64,000 nt of DNA from NCBI GenBank assembly GCA_001556995.1, contig LSKF01000002.1, positions 1 through 64,000 on the forward strand. The letters are read 5' to 3'. Made by a program: the position numbers and the translations under genes. Below are positions 8,445 through 17,276 of the stretch, one piece after another; positions within the stretch are counted from its first letter, which is position 1, and each line of letters opens with the position of its first letter. The DNA is from Erythrobacteraceae bacterium CCH12-C2. Lineage in GTDB: Bacteria > Pseudomonadota > Alphaproteobacteria > Sphingomonadales > Sphingomonadaceae. The notes under the pieces were generated by a model, which did not search any database, was not told the DNA's origin, and worked only from the letters and a program-made list of their open reading frames with translations.

Positions 8445-9389
8445 TCAGGCGGTAATCTTCGCCTTGCGTTCGACCGGCTTCCACGACCGATCATGGCGAT
8501 ACCTTTCGGTCGCCGGCAGCGGGATGACCGAGGGCTCATGGCCAATGACGCTCAGGTGCCAGTCCCATTCCGACTGATACTGATCAGCGCGGATATGCTT
8601 GTGCCAGACGCCGCTTCGGCCTTCCGCTCGCCAGCGATAGCGCCGGTCCCGCAGCAGATCCCGCTGGTGGTAACTCGCCCACGTAGCCTCGAACCGCCAC
8701 GCCGGCGCATCGATCGCATCCAGAACCTTGGCCATGATGCTCGCCCCGTCGGCGCAGACATGATCCAGCAGGGCGATCAGCGAAAGCACATCGTCCTTGG
8801 CGCGGTGTGCCCCGGCGGCGAACCTGCCCGCTTGCATCAGCAGGTAGTTCTGGGGGCCTGGCTCGAAGGCAAGCTTGCGCCAAGGGATATCGGCCATGAC
8901 GCAGCCCCAGCGCATGGCGGGCAGATCTGGCAGCAAGGCCTCGACGAAAGGCCGGTCGAACCCCGCATTGAAGGCCAGCACCGCCTCGCACGATGCGAGA
9001 AAGGCGCCGAGCTCATTGCGGTCGATTTCCCGGTTGGCGACCATGGCATCGGTCAAACCAGTCAGTTCCACGATCTCCGGCGGCAGAGGGTGACCGGGAT
9101 CGTTCAGCCCCGAACCGAGGGAGGGGATGGCCGCGATCCGCCCCGCGTCATCGACGAGGACGGCGGCTGCCGCGACCTCGATGACGGAATGCCGGGCCCA
9201 GTCCAGACCCGTCGTTTCCGTGTCGATGATGGCGATCCGCCGTAGCGGTCGATCTTCGGCAGGCTGTTTTGGCCATTCGCTCCGGGTTCGGACCGGCAGC
9301 AGCACGCGTTGCTGCAACCCGTTCAGATGTGTGGCATTGTTTGGGGCGCCCGCGCTGCCGGACGCGCCCTTGTCGGAGTTGGTATTCAT
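8445..9389 (-). CDS. DEDDh 3'-5' exonuclease (DnaQ-like)
   Basis: A 314-residue protein with the complete DEDDh motif set: IIDTETTGLD (Asp56, Glu58), FNAGFDRPFV (Asp145) and HRAKDD (His195, Asp200). This is the proofreading-exonuclease fold of the DNA polymerase III epsilon subunit. Here it carries a 45-residue polar N-terminus and a C-terminal extension of about 100 residues rich in Trp, Arg and His (e.g. YRWRAEGRSGVWHKH) that may bind DNA. A GAGGTGAAG ribosome binding site precedes the ATG. It is the second exonuclease-like gene in the relaxase-linked block, which suggests a role in DNA processing of the element rather than a housekeeping epsilon subunit. Confidence 0.85.
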   Translation of the reverse strand: MNTNSDKGASGSAGAPNNATHLNGLQQRVLLPVRTRSEWPKQPAEDRPLRRIAIIDTETTGLDWARHSVIEVAAAAVLVDDAGRIAAIPSLGSGLNDPGHPLPPEIVELTGLTDAMVANREIDRNELGAFLASCEAVLAFNAGFDRPFVEALLPDLPAMRWGCVMADIPWRKLAFEPGPQNYLLMQAGRFAAGAHRAKDDVLSLIALLDHVCADGASIMAKVLDAIDAPAWRFEATWASYHQRDLLRDRRYRWRAEGRSGVWHKHIRADQYQSEWDWHLSVIGHEPSVIPLPATERYRHDRSWKPVERKAKITA

Positions 9390-9545
9390 GCTTCACCTCG
9401 TCGTTACGAGGTCAGCCCGAAGGGCAACTTTTCCCCTCTACCTGCTGACCTCCAACAGAGGCTCAGCCGAGGGACTTTTCCCAAATGAGCGGCATGGGTG
9501 AGCCATAAGCTGAAGCTTGCCTGTGCGCCGATGAAATTGACGAGT

Positions 9546-12233
9546 TCAGCCGCCCATTCCTGGCCCGCCTCGATCCGGGAATGGCCATGGCGGTCTTGTG
9601 GGCGCCGCCCTCTGGGACTGCTCAGCTTTTTTGTCATGAGTGTCGGCCACCTCGTTCTGGTCAAAGATCAGGCTGAGCAGGCGAGCTTGCCGCTCTTCCA
9701 AGATCGAAGTGCTGGCCTTTGATGCGGGGGCCATCGATGCGAGCTCGCCGAAGGCCTTTTGAGCGCGCGGATCGGCGCGCCACATGTGCATTATCCGTCG
9801 GAGCCGTTCCGGCGCGCTGGTTGTAAGGCGCCAGCCATTCTCTGATTGTACAAGCCAGTCTTGTGGAGCCCCAGCGATGAAGGTGGCCACTTGCCGAAGC
9901 TCTTCGACTTGCTTGGCGTTCTCCTTCGCGAGAACACGTTGCATCCCGTCGCTGTCGATCTGTTCGAGCGTCAAACCCGCTTCCCGTAAAAGACCGGCTT
10001 CCAACGTCCAAAGCCCGCGCTTGTCTTTCCGGATCGACCAGCGACGTTCTTCGAGCATCGCGATCAAGAGCCACGGAGAGGTGGATGGCTTGAGGCTGAC
10101 GCTGGCCCGGACGTCCTTGTTTGATTCCTGTCTGACGTCTGCAACATTATCCGCATCTTCGCTCATCAGCGCACGCGCTCTTGCCAATGTGAGTTCGAGT
10201 TCGGCCGCTGCGGCCCTGCCTGCCGCTGCGGCGGGAACCGAAAGATCCGCGGCGGGCACGACGAAATATGGCGGCGCATAGGGCGTTGCTGGCGGTGGCG
10301 TCTTGACATGGCGTGTACGCAGGACCTGAGGGACTGGAGCTATTGGCGGTACAGTGACGCCGGCCATCATGTTCCCGTAGCGTACGATCATAGCGGGCAA
10401 CTTGGGAACATCACCGATGGCCTTGGCGGCGCGAAGGATAAACTTCGACATGGGTGGTGCCTTGAAGGGCTTGACCTCAAATAGCGGCAAGGATGGCGGT
10501 GGCGCCGGCTTTCGCCGCATCGCCAGCGTGTGTGGCAGCTTTCCGCCGACCGGTGGAGACCAAGCCAAGAACACCTCAAATCTGGTGGGTGGTCTGGGTA
10601 TCACAGGTTGTTTTGCCGGTGCGGGCGGTGCGATGACCGGGTTCGGAATGGCAAACTTGCCAGCAATGAACGCCTTTGAGGGCACAATTGGCGCCAATGG
10701 CACATTCGCGCGCGCTGGGAGGGCCGCATGCGGCACCTGCGCGGCGAAGGGTTGCGTTGAATACAGCCGTGCGGTGGGCGGTGCCGGAACAACGCCAATT
10801 CGCAAATTTGCGAATTTCCTGTCTGAGATGATGGTGCGGACTGCATCGATACCCTTGCCGATGGTGACTGGGTTGACCGAGGGCCCCATTGCCGGCGGGG
10901 CCTGACAGGCCGGCTCGGCCAAGACAATTGACCGCCATTTATCGACTGCGGCAGTTGGGCTGGGCACCGAGAATTTGGACACTGCATAGGTGAAGGCAGG
11001 TCGAACCGGGAGCTTTACCAGCCTTGCAATGCCTGCTGCGACTTTACGTGCCAGTTCCAGTTCCACGGCAAGGCGCTCATCTTCACGTCGCAGATCATCA
11101 TCAATCAGCGCTGCCTTGGAGCGCATCACGCGTTCATGGTTTTCCTCGTTATCCGCGACAAACTCGCCCGCTCGCGCCCGGCGAGTCTTGGCTTCGCCCA
11201 GTTTCTTTTGCGGTTCGACAGGGAGTCCGCGAGCAGCATGCGATAGAGCGGTGTAGACGTCGCAGTCGCCTCGTTCGAAGGACATCAGCGTCGAAATTCC
11301 GGCGAAGCGCTCCCGCAGGACCCACATGCCGCGAGCGCCGTCGAGATCACTGCGGAGGCCCTCGCCGACCAGCCATTCGTGGTCACCGACCCGTCTGAGC
11401 GGCCGCCAACTCCAGACGACATGCATGTGCCAGTTGCGATCATCCCCTTCAGGCGGTGGCGGGTGCAGCGAAATCGCGAAGGGCAAACCGTATTGTCCAA
11501 ACCTTTCCCGCGCCCAGCGCTCGCCAACATCCAGCATTTGCTCCGGTGTCCAGCGATGATCCATGGCCAGAACGGCGTGATTGATCACCTTCGCGTTTTT
11601 CTGGCTGGACCGGTTGATCAGTTCGATGTGGTCGAACCCGCACACCGCCTCGTCGATCGTCTCTCCGACATTGGTCCGCCACATCACATTTCCATCGGCG
11701 TCCACATGTGCACCGTGGAAAATGTATTTGACCACCCGTGATGCAACACCGGGCTTTGCGGTCTTGCTGGAGTAGTAGCGGCTGTCGAAGAACACTCCGA
11801 GCCGTCCGCGCCGATCGCGCAGCGGGGCATCATATTTGGGTAGTGCGACCTTGGAGGCCGGTGGAATGTCGGACTTCGGTTTTGGTGGCTTGTGCTCGAT
11901 CTTCCGAACTGGGCGGACTTTCGTGGACAGCCACCGGCTGTATATGCGCGCCAAGGCAATATCGGCCTCGCGCTCCTGTCGGCGCAGCTTTTGAATGGCA
12001 CGAGCTGTTTCGCGGTCGGATTCGATGATCGCCTTTTCCATGGCCAGGTTCGCTCTGCGCTCCATGGCGCGGGAGGCAGCATCCAGCTTCTTCTTGCTGA
12101 ACGACTTTGCCGCGTCGGAGGTCAGCGCGCGTTCGCGGCCGTAATCATCCCTGAAAACGGCGGGTACGAAGCTGTGCACCTTGGGTTGGGGGGTGTTCCG
12201 AACCGCAGTGCGGGAGGAAGTTGGTTTCGGCAT
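9546..12233 (-). CDS. MobA/MobL-family relaxase
   Basis: An 895-residue protein with the histidine cluster of MobA/MobL relaxases. NWHMHVVWSWRPL gives His269 and His271, preceded by INHAVLAMDHRWTPEQM and a further His near 257. These coordinate the metal used to nick the origin of transfer and bind the 5' DNA end. An Arg/Lys-rich helix region precedes the catalytic domain, and a very Pro/Ala-rich linker (about residues 480-690) separates it from a C-terminal domain of unknown role. The ATG at 12233 is preferred; a GTG at 12357-12359 would add 42 residues across DNA that looks intergenic. The gene is divergent from the TraD-like gene, the usual place for an origin of transfer. No conjugation machinery is present, so the element is probably mobilised in trans. 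Confidence 0.88.
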   Translation of the reverse strand: MPKPTSSRTAVRNTPQPKVHSFVPAVFRDDYGRERALTSDAAKSFSKKKLDAASRAMERRANLAMEKAIIESDRETARAIQKLRRQEREADIALARIYSRWLSTKVRPVRKIEHKPPKPKSDIPPASKVALPKYDAPLRDRRGRLGVFFDSRYYSSKTAKPGVASRVVKYIFHGAHVDADGNVMWRTNVGETIDEAVCGFDHIELINRSSQKNAKVINHAVLAMDHRWTPEQMLDVGERWARERFGQYGLPFAISLHPPPPEGDDRNWHMHVVWSWRPLRRVGDHEWLVGEGLRSDLDGARGMWVLRERFAGISTLMSFERGDCDVYTALSHAARGLPVEPQKKLGEAKTRRARAGEFVADNEENHERVMRSKAALIDDDLRREDERLAVELELARKVAAGIARLVKLPVRPAFTYAVSKFSVPSPTAAVDKWRSIVLAEPACQAPPAMGPSVNPVTIGKGIDAVRTIISDRKFANLRIGVVPAPPTARLYSTQPFAAQVPHAALPARANVPLAPIVPSKAFIAGKFAIPNPVIAPPAPAKQPVIPRPPTRFEVFLAWSPPVGGKLPHTLAMRRKPAPPPSLPLFEVKPFKAPPMSKFILRAAKAIGDVPKLPAMIVRYGNMMAGVTVPPIAPVPQVLRTRHVKTPPPATPYAPPYFVVPAADLSVPAAAAGRAAAAELELTLARARALMSEDADNVADVRQESNKDVRASVSLKPSTSPWLLIAMLEERRWSIRKDKRGLWTLEAGLLREAGLTLEQIDSDGMQRVLAKENAKQVEELRQVATFIAGAPQDWLVQSENGWRLTTSAPERLRRIMHMWRADPRAQKAFGELASMAPASKASTSILEERQARLLSLIFDQNEVADTHDKKAEQSQRAAPTRPPWPFPDRGGPGMGG
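10797..10816. repeat. 20-bp perfect palindrome inside the relaxase gene
   Basis: The sequence AATTCGCAAATTTGCGAATT is identical to its own reverse complement and lies within the relaxase coding region. A near copy occurs at 12438-12457. It is AT-rich compared with its surroundings and could be a protein-binding site of the element. Confidence 0.7.
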
Positions 12234-12292
12234 CGCTGAAACATTTCTCGCGCCAATTAACCCCCCAACCCTACCCCTCCTTAAAGCCTGAA

Positions 12293-12392
12293 AATCCTCG
12301 CAGAATTTAGTCAGATATCCCTCTGCTGACGCTTCGATGGGGAGCGAACGTGCTGACACCTGCAGGTCGAACGACTTTTGCGAGGATTATTC
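12293..12392. promoter_or_regulatory. divergent control region with inverted 10-bp repeats, candidate oriT area
   Basis: The 200-base gap between the divergent relaxase and TraD-like genes contains AATCCTCGCA (12293-12302) and its exact inverse TGCGAGGATT (12379-12388). The right copy extends to TGCGAGGATTATTC, which recurs exactly at 16032-16045 before the ParB-like gene. This is a good candidate for a shared operator of the element, and the gap as a whole is the likeliest place for an origin of transfer. No nic site can be assigned by eye. Confidence 0.5.
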
Positions 12393-12434
12393 CAATGCGC
12401 ATCTCGGCATTGCTCCTGTGAAAGGAGAACCCCG

Positions 12435-13064
12435 ATGAATTCGCAAATTTACGAACCCGACGATGAGCCCCGGAAAACCGAGCCGACAATTGCGGCTGCC
12501 GATCGCCGGATCGAGGAAATCAACGCGCAGCGAGATGCGATCGCCGAGCGTCGCCGGACGCTTATGGAACCTGTCGAGAAGTTGGTCGTCGCCAATCCAA
12601 CCTCGATGCATCACAAAATCACCTTGGGTGGTGTAATGGTCAACGCAGGCTTCCAAGCTGCGGATGCTGACGCGCTGGCTGGACTTCTGGACTTAAAGGC
12701 TACTGCGCTGGCTGCGCGCATTCATGAGGCGGCAGCAGGACAGACGGCAAAAAATGCTGCTGGCGTGATCGCCGATCTTCTCGACACTGGCCATCGAGAG
12801 CTGGCTGCGCGGGGCCTTTTCCTGACGTGGCGGAAAAGGCGGGCCCTCTATCTTGAGGATCGCGCCGAGTGGCTCGCGCGCGACAAAGAATTCCGACTCC
12901 ATGGCGAGTGGCGAAACGCCGAAATGACGCCTGACCAAAGATGGTTGATCCGGGTGACGTGTCGCATCCTGCGCATGGCTATGCCAGGCCATCTGCTGCG
13001 CGGTCAGGCTGCGGATTGGCTCGACGCGCATGGCGCGAATCTGTCCTTCGGAGACTTCCGATGA
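12435..13064 (+). CDS. TraD-like conjugal transfer accessory protein
   Basis: A 209-residue protein starting at an ATG with a strong AAAGGAG nine bases upstream. After a helical, charged segment (residues 20-45) it has KITLGGVMVNAGFQAADADALAGLLDL. This resembles the short conserved core of TraD-type relaxosome accessory proteins of Ti-plasmid-like systems (lGglvvkAGl...LlGlL pattern). The C-terminal half carries basic stretches (TWRKRRALYLEDRAEW). It is transcribed away from the relaxase and is translationally coupled to the next gene by an ATGA overlap. The family call is from a short motif and is only moderately sure. Confidence 0.5.
   Translation: MNSQIYEPDDEPRKTEPTIAAADRRIEEINAQRDAIAERRRTLMEPVEKLVVANPTSMHHKITLGGVMVNAGFQAADADALAGLLDLKATALAARIHEAAAGQTAKNAAGVIADLLDTGHRELAARGLFLTWRKRRALYLEDRAEWLARDKEFRLHGEWRNAEMTPDQRWLIRVTCRILRMAMPGHLLRGQAADWLDAHGANLSFGDFR
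12438..12457. repeat. imperfect copy of the relaxase-gene palindrome
   Basis: The first codons of the TraD-like gene contain AATTCGCAAATTTaCGAAcc, 17 of 20 positions identical to the perfect palindrome at 10797-10816. Lying just after the start codon, it could serve as an autoregulatory operator. Confidence 0.5.
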
Positions 13065-13891
13065 CTATGTTCATTTGGACCGACCGCCGCGGAGCGGTTC
13101 ACAATCTCGATACGCCGGAGGCAATCGACGATGAGGCCGAGCAGATCGCCGCCGAAATCGATGCGTGTCTGAAGAGAGCACGTGAGGGATCGCCGGACGA
13201 AGTCAGGCAAATGCGCGTCCGGATCAGGCTGTTGATGGCAAGGTATGCGCAAATCGCAGAAGATGCGAAGCGCTGGAATGAGTTCGCGCTCAATAAGGCG
13301 AGGGACGAGGCACGTCGGATCTCCATCGCTATTTCCGAGTTTATCGAGGCTGTGCCGCCGGTTGTTTGCCCCGCAGCGCTCCACGAAGAGACCGTGGAGG
13401 AACTCGCCGACCCATCGACGCGTGCTCAGCTCCTGAGCGGTCCAATGACAGAATGGCAGCAGTGGGCGATAGAGTTTTCGCATCTCGAGCCAAAGCCATC
13501 ACTGGATGCGACCCGCGGTGAGGCGTTGGAGTGGCTGAACAATGATCCTATGTTCTCTCGACCGCTGAGCGATGAGGGAGGCTGGTTTGAATGGAGCGAC
13601 GCGGACGGGGTAACTCAGAGGCTTGCGAGCCCCCTGAAAATAGAGGCTGAGATCGGAAGGCTGGCTGAGTCTTTAGATGCCATCGAAACAAAACTGACTG
13701 ATGAATTTTTGCTAAGAGCAAGTTTGGAGGAGGTCAGGTCAGAGCTTGAACGTGTCAATATTTTGTTTGCACGACTTGCTATTCTACAATGTGACTTGGA
13801 GCGCTTTGCGCAGGAACAGTCAGAACGGGAAGAGCAAGAGTGGGCACGTTTCGAGAACCAGTGGGAATACCTGAAGAAGCCGACGAAATGA
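13061..13891 (+). CDS. unknown coiled-coil protein of the mobile element, 276 residues
   Basis: The start codon overlaps the stop of the TraD-like gene (ATGA, 13061-13064), and its own stop overlaps the next start in the same way (13888-13891), so three genes are translationally coupled. The N-terminus (MFIWTDRRGAVHNLDTPEAI) is followed by long acidic helices. The C-terminal third, about residues 180-270, is strongly coiled-coil (IGRLAESLDAIETKL, CDLERFAQEQSEREEQEWA). No enzymatic motif is visible. It is probably a structural or regulatory protein of the element; I do not recognise the family. Confidence 0.65.
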   Translation: MTMFIWTDRRGAVHNLDTPEAIDDEAEQIAAEIDACLKRAREGSPDEVRQMRVRIRLLMARYAQIAEDAKRWNEFALNKARDEARRISIAISEFIEAVPPVVCPAALHEETVEELADPSTRAQLLSGPMTEWQQWAIEFSHLEPKPSLDATRGEALEWLNNDPMFSRPLSDEGGWFEWSDADGVTQRLASPLKIEAEIGRLAESLDAIETKLTDEFLLRASLEEVRSELERVNILFARLAILQCDLERFAQEQSEREEQEWARFENQWEYLKKPTK

Positions 13892-15996
13892 CTGGCGGCA
13901 GTAAGATGAACGCTGAGCAGCTGGACGATTGGAGCGGGCTGCTTGCTGGATGCGGCGGCCTCCAATGGGCCGCTGAAGCTGCCGCTGCGAAGATGTCCCA
14001 GTTGCGGCCAATCATAATCGGCGGGATACGCCTCGACAGCGAAGTTGCGGGCAAGCTTCCGGGCTGGGCGCCCTTTCAGCAAATCGAGGAGGAGCTCTCG
14101 GGCTATTCTTCGAACGCCGCACTGGGCGCCTATGGCAACCGGCTCGCTGGGATGCGGTTGCCGTGGACTCCGGGTGACCCGGAAGTATTGCGATTTAAGA
14201 AAGAACTCGTGCGATCCGCTACACCTATTGCGCGCCCTGACCAAGCTCTGCTCGAAGCACTTGGCTCGCTCGGCAAGATCGAGCAATTCGGGAACCTGGT
14301 AACCTGCGACGGGATTCCCATTCCCGTAGGCGAAGGGCAGATAAAGCAGTTCGTTGCAGCAAGATGGCCTTACGTAGGCGAGAACCTCCTCGTAAATGCA
14401 AGCAATCGCAAGGATCTTGCCATCAGCCACGATTGCCATGAGGGGCTGCTGGCCTACAGCCCCCGGATTCACTGCGAGAATCTGATCCAGCTACAGAAGC
14501 ATCATCCAGCCCTGTTCTGGGCTGTCTGGCGGCGGGATTTCAAGGCAATCAGGCGCATCTTGTGGAAGGTGAAACGGGCACAACTCCAAGGATGGCTTGT
14601 TTCAGCCGAGAACCTGAAACGCAGAGACCGGCAAGGCCAGCGGCCGATTAACGAGAAACGTATCAGGGAAGTTTTGAGCGACCCTGCCATGCGCCTGATG
14701 TGCGGCACCGCAGTCCTGAGCGAGCTTGAGCGGCTCTGCGAGATTCTTGCCTGCCTCAATCGTTACAAGACCATCACGCGAGAGGGCATCAAAAGGTGCC
14801 TCAAAGAAAGTACCTCGATCAAAGAGATCATCGAAAGCGACAAACCTGGTGCGATTTACCTCGCAGGTGCTGTGGCGCAGATCCGGGGTTCGCACCCCTC
14901 TATGAACAAGTTTGAGGCAAGGGGGCACGGGGACCCCAAGCTCAGGACTATCGACCAGATCGTGAAGAACACAACGGCCTATGGGTCAGACAAGCCGCGC
15001 CTGAGCACGCCATTCGGAAAGAAACCGGCGCTGTATTTCATAGGCGTAGAGCAGGAGCTCATCCCGCTTGTGGCGATCATCATGCTTGTCGATAATCTCA
15101 AAGGACTGGAGGGAAGCTTTCGGCACAGAAGAGAAAAGGGCTCCACCAGCGAAGTCGCAATTGAGAATGATGTCGTTAGATTCGCGGCTGTAATTGCCGC
15201 TCACGTGCATACGCGCTGGGCTCGGGCTTTGCTGAACTCACTCAGCGAAGCCGAAAATAATAGGGAATGGCTGGAAGCAGGTATGCCTGGGAAACTCAAA
15301 AAAACACACACTCAGGAGGATAAACCCAGGAAGCTCGAAGCGATCGAACGCCCATTCGTCGGTGATCGCAATCACACGAGACTGTATGGACGAGCCCGAG
15401 AGCGCATCGAGCAGTTGCCGAAAGTGTTTGAGCCGGGCTGGACCCGCGGCTTTTTCTTCCAGGCTTGGATGCAATCCAGTCCCGAGGCGTCATTCCTCAA
15501 GAAGTGTGCGACTTTGCAAAGCTTCAGCAGGAAAGGGCTGACTGCACACAAAGCGCGAATGAAAAAGACGATGGCGGATCCCATCCCTAAGTTCACAGGC
15601 TCAGCAAAGACAACGTGGACCGGCCTACCGACAGAAAATCCGGTCGAGACACAGCACAACCGGATGAGGCCTTTTATCGAGCAGCTTCAGGGCCCCGACA
15701 AGATCGATCCCCGCTTTCGAAAACATTTTTTCAGGGAGCGAGATATCATCGTGTCCGAGGTCGGAATGCTGTTCGCAGCAGTGACACCCTTCACGCTTGA
15801 TCCGTGCCTCCATGAGCAAATCACAACCAAGATTGAGGACAATGTAGCGCGATTCGCCGTCGAGGCGGCGTGGTATACGACCTTCCGCTCACCTTCACGC
15901 GGACGGCAGTTCTCGAAACCTTCCAAAGCGTCTGGGGCCATACGCTCCTTTGGGCGTGGCACGACACAGAGTCGCAAAAGGCTGGGCGGCCACTGA
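13888..15996 (+). CDS. unknown large protein of the mobile element, 702 residues
   Basis: I do not recognise this protein. It starts at the ATG that overlaps the previous stop (ATGA). It is soluble, rich in Lys and Arg, with repeated helical segments and no Walker, HNH, metallo-hydrolase or polymerase motif that I can find. Distinct stretches are LSELERLCEILACLNRYKTI near residue 270 and ALYFIGVEQELIPLVAIIML near 380. The C-terminal tail is basic (GRQFSKPSKASGAIRSFGRG). Two Cys residues are near 268 and 550 but do not form an obvious zinc site. Coupling to the TraD-like operon suggests a role in transfer or replication of the element. Confidence 0.65.
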   Translation: MTGGSKMNAEQLDDWSGLLAGCGGLQWAAEAAAAKMSQLRPIIIGGIRLDSEVAGKLPGWAPFQQIEEELSGYSSNAALGAYGNRLAGMRLPWTPGDPEVLRFKKELVRSATPIARPDQALLEALGSLGKIEQFGNLVTCDGIPIPVGEGQIKQFVAARWPYVGENLLVNASNRKDLAISHDCHEGLLAYSPRIHCENLIQLQKHHPALFWAVWRRDFKAIRRILWKVKRAQLQGWLVSAENLKRRDRQGQRPINEKRIREVLSDPAMRLMCGTAVLSELERLCEILACLNRYKTITREGIKRCLKESTSIKEIIESDKPGAIYLAGAVAQIRGSHPSMNKFEARGHGDPKLRTIDQIVKNTTAYGSDKPRLSTPFGKKPALYFIGVEQELIPLVAIIMLVDNLKGLEGSFRHRREKGSTSEVAIENDVVRFAAVIAAHVHTRWARALLNSLSEAENNREWLEAGMPGKLKKTHTQEDKPRKLEAIERPFVGDRNHTRLYGRARERIEQLPKVFEPGWTRGFFFQAWMQSSPEASFLKKCATLQSFSRKGLTAHKARMKKTMADPIPKFTGSAKTTWTGLPTENPVETQHNRMRPFIEQLQGPDKIDPRFRKHFFRERDIIVSEVGMLFAAVTPFTLDPCLHEQITTKIEDNVARFAVEAAWYTTFRSPSRGRQFSKPSKASGAIRSFGRGTTQSRKRLGGH

Positions 15997-16031
15997 GCCG
16001 CGCAGCCTGAGCTTCAGAAACCATCGAGTTC

Positions 16032-16045
16032 TGCGAGGATTATTC
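16032..16045. promoter_or_regulatory. second copy of the TGCGAGGATTATTC box
   Basis: Exact 14-base match to 12379-12392, lying about 70 bases before the ParB-like start. A partial copy, TGCGAGGA, sits at 16098-16105 and overlaps the ribosome binding region of that gene. Confidence 0.5.
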
Positions 16046-16113
16046 AGACCGAGGCACTGCGAAAAGCGAATCGCGAAAACAGGAGTGGCCTGTTTACTGC
16101 GAGGAGTAATGAC

Positions 16114-17256
16114 ATGGTGTCTAAAAATGAACACATTTCGGAAACCGAGAACGAAACGCTTGATGAAGGCGTGGATGCAGAACCTTGGCCGAACTATGAT
16201 TCTATCGAGAGCGACGAGGATTCAATCGAGAGCGACGAGGAAGATATTCCTTCAGTCGACGAAGATGCCGCTGTGGAGCCTCAGGTTACTTCCGCCGAAG
16301 GTGAAGAATTCGACGCGGAAGATGATGTGAATCCGAACAAGGGCTTGCCCTTCTCTGTGCCGTCCCCAGTGCCTGGCGAGGAGAAGGTGCCGTATAGAGA
16401 TCTGGTTCTGTGGGAACATCATCCCTCTAACGGGTCACGGCTTAAGGCGACCAACTTCGATGCCTTGTGCGCCAGCGCCAGTGACCCGGCCAACCTGCCG
16501 CCCTTGACGGTTCTCCGCACCAACAAGGGCATCATGATCATCGATGGCAGGCTGCGGCATTATGCCATCGGTGCAGTCCATGGCGAAGACAGCGACGTGA
16601 GTGTGCGGTGCGTTTTCTTCTCCGGCACCGAGGAAGAAGCGGTCCAGGCCGTGGCCGATTCTGCTCTGGGCGGCACACCGCGGAGCCAGATTGAGATGGC
16701 CCGTGCCATCCTCAATCTGCAGCGGGTTGCAGGCATAAGCCAAAAGGCGATCGGAGAACGCTACCCTATCCTCAAGAAAGATCAGGTCAGCCGCATGACG
16801 ATAGCGGCGCGGACTGTGGAGCGCTTCCCCATCGTGTTCGAGCTTCTGGCCGAGCCCGACAGGGTGCCGATCGACACCTGCGTCAAATTTGCTCAGTTCA
16901 TGAAGGCCGCCACCGATATGGAGCGCGCCCAAGTGCTCGAGAGCGCCGAAGTTCGCATGAGCGAAGGTGTGATGCTCAAGCCTGGCGACCTCTTCGATGC
17001 CCTTGGGATTGAAACGGAGGGCAGCGGCGGAAAAGCGAAGCCATCGGCTGCGCAAGATCCTTCGGACGTGCTTGAGACCGTGGATGTGCTGGGCTTCGAC
17101 GATCAGCCAGTCGGCAAGATCGAGAAACTGGATGAACGTGTAATGCGCTTCCAGCTACCTGATCCGGCCACGATGACGCCTGATGAGCGCGAAGTGGCGG
17201 CACGGGCGTTCATCGCGGAAATCTGTGCTTACTTCGGACTTAAGGTCGCCGGGTAA
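16114..17256 (+). CDS. ParB/KorB-like DNA-binding protein
   Basis: A 380-residue protein. The first 75 residues are highly acidic and include a tandem DSIESDE repeat. A ParB-type N domain follows (about 90-180) with IIDGRLRHYA at 142-151, the equivalent of the Arg-rich CTP-binding box. A helix-turn-helix follows at about 205-232 (ISQKAIGERYPILKKDQVSRM). Proteins of this class bind partition sites or repress plasmid operons. No parA gene lies beside it, so a KorB-like regulatory role may be more likely than segregation. The ATG at 16114 has GAGGAG about eight bases upstream. The two 14-base boxes upstream of transfer operons are its most obvious candidate targets. Confidence 0.78.
   Translation: MVSKNEHISETENETLDEGVDAEPWPNYDSIESDEDSIESDEEDIPSVDEDAAVEPQVTSAEGEEFDAEDDVNPNKGLPFSVPSPVPGEEKVPYRDLVLWEHHPSNGSRLKATNFDALCASASDPANLPPLTVLRTNKGIMIIDGRLRHYAIGAVHGEDSDVSVRCVFFSGTEEEAVQAVADSALGGTPRSQIEMARAILNLQRVAGISQKAIGERYPILKKDQVSRMTIAARTVERFPIVFELLAEPDRVPIDTCVKFAQFMKAATDMERAQVLESAEVRMSEGVMLKPGDLFDALGIETEGSGGKAKPSAAQDPSDVLETVDVLGFDDQPVGKIEKLDERVMRFQLPDPATMTPDEREVAARAFIAEICAYFGLKVAG
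16198..16239 (+). repeat. two tandem 21-bp units in the ParB-like gene
   Basis: Two adjacent 21-base units differing at one base encode the heptads DSIESDE and DSIESDE in the acidic N-terminus. Such a unit can vary in copy number by slippage. Confidence 0.75.
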
Positions 17257-17276
17257 GGCCGCGAGAAGAGGCTTCC

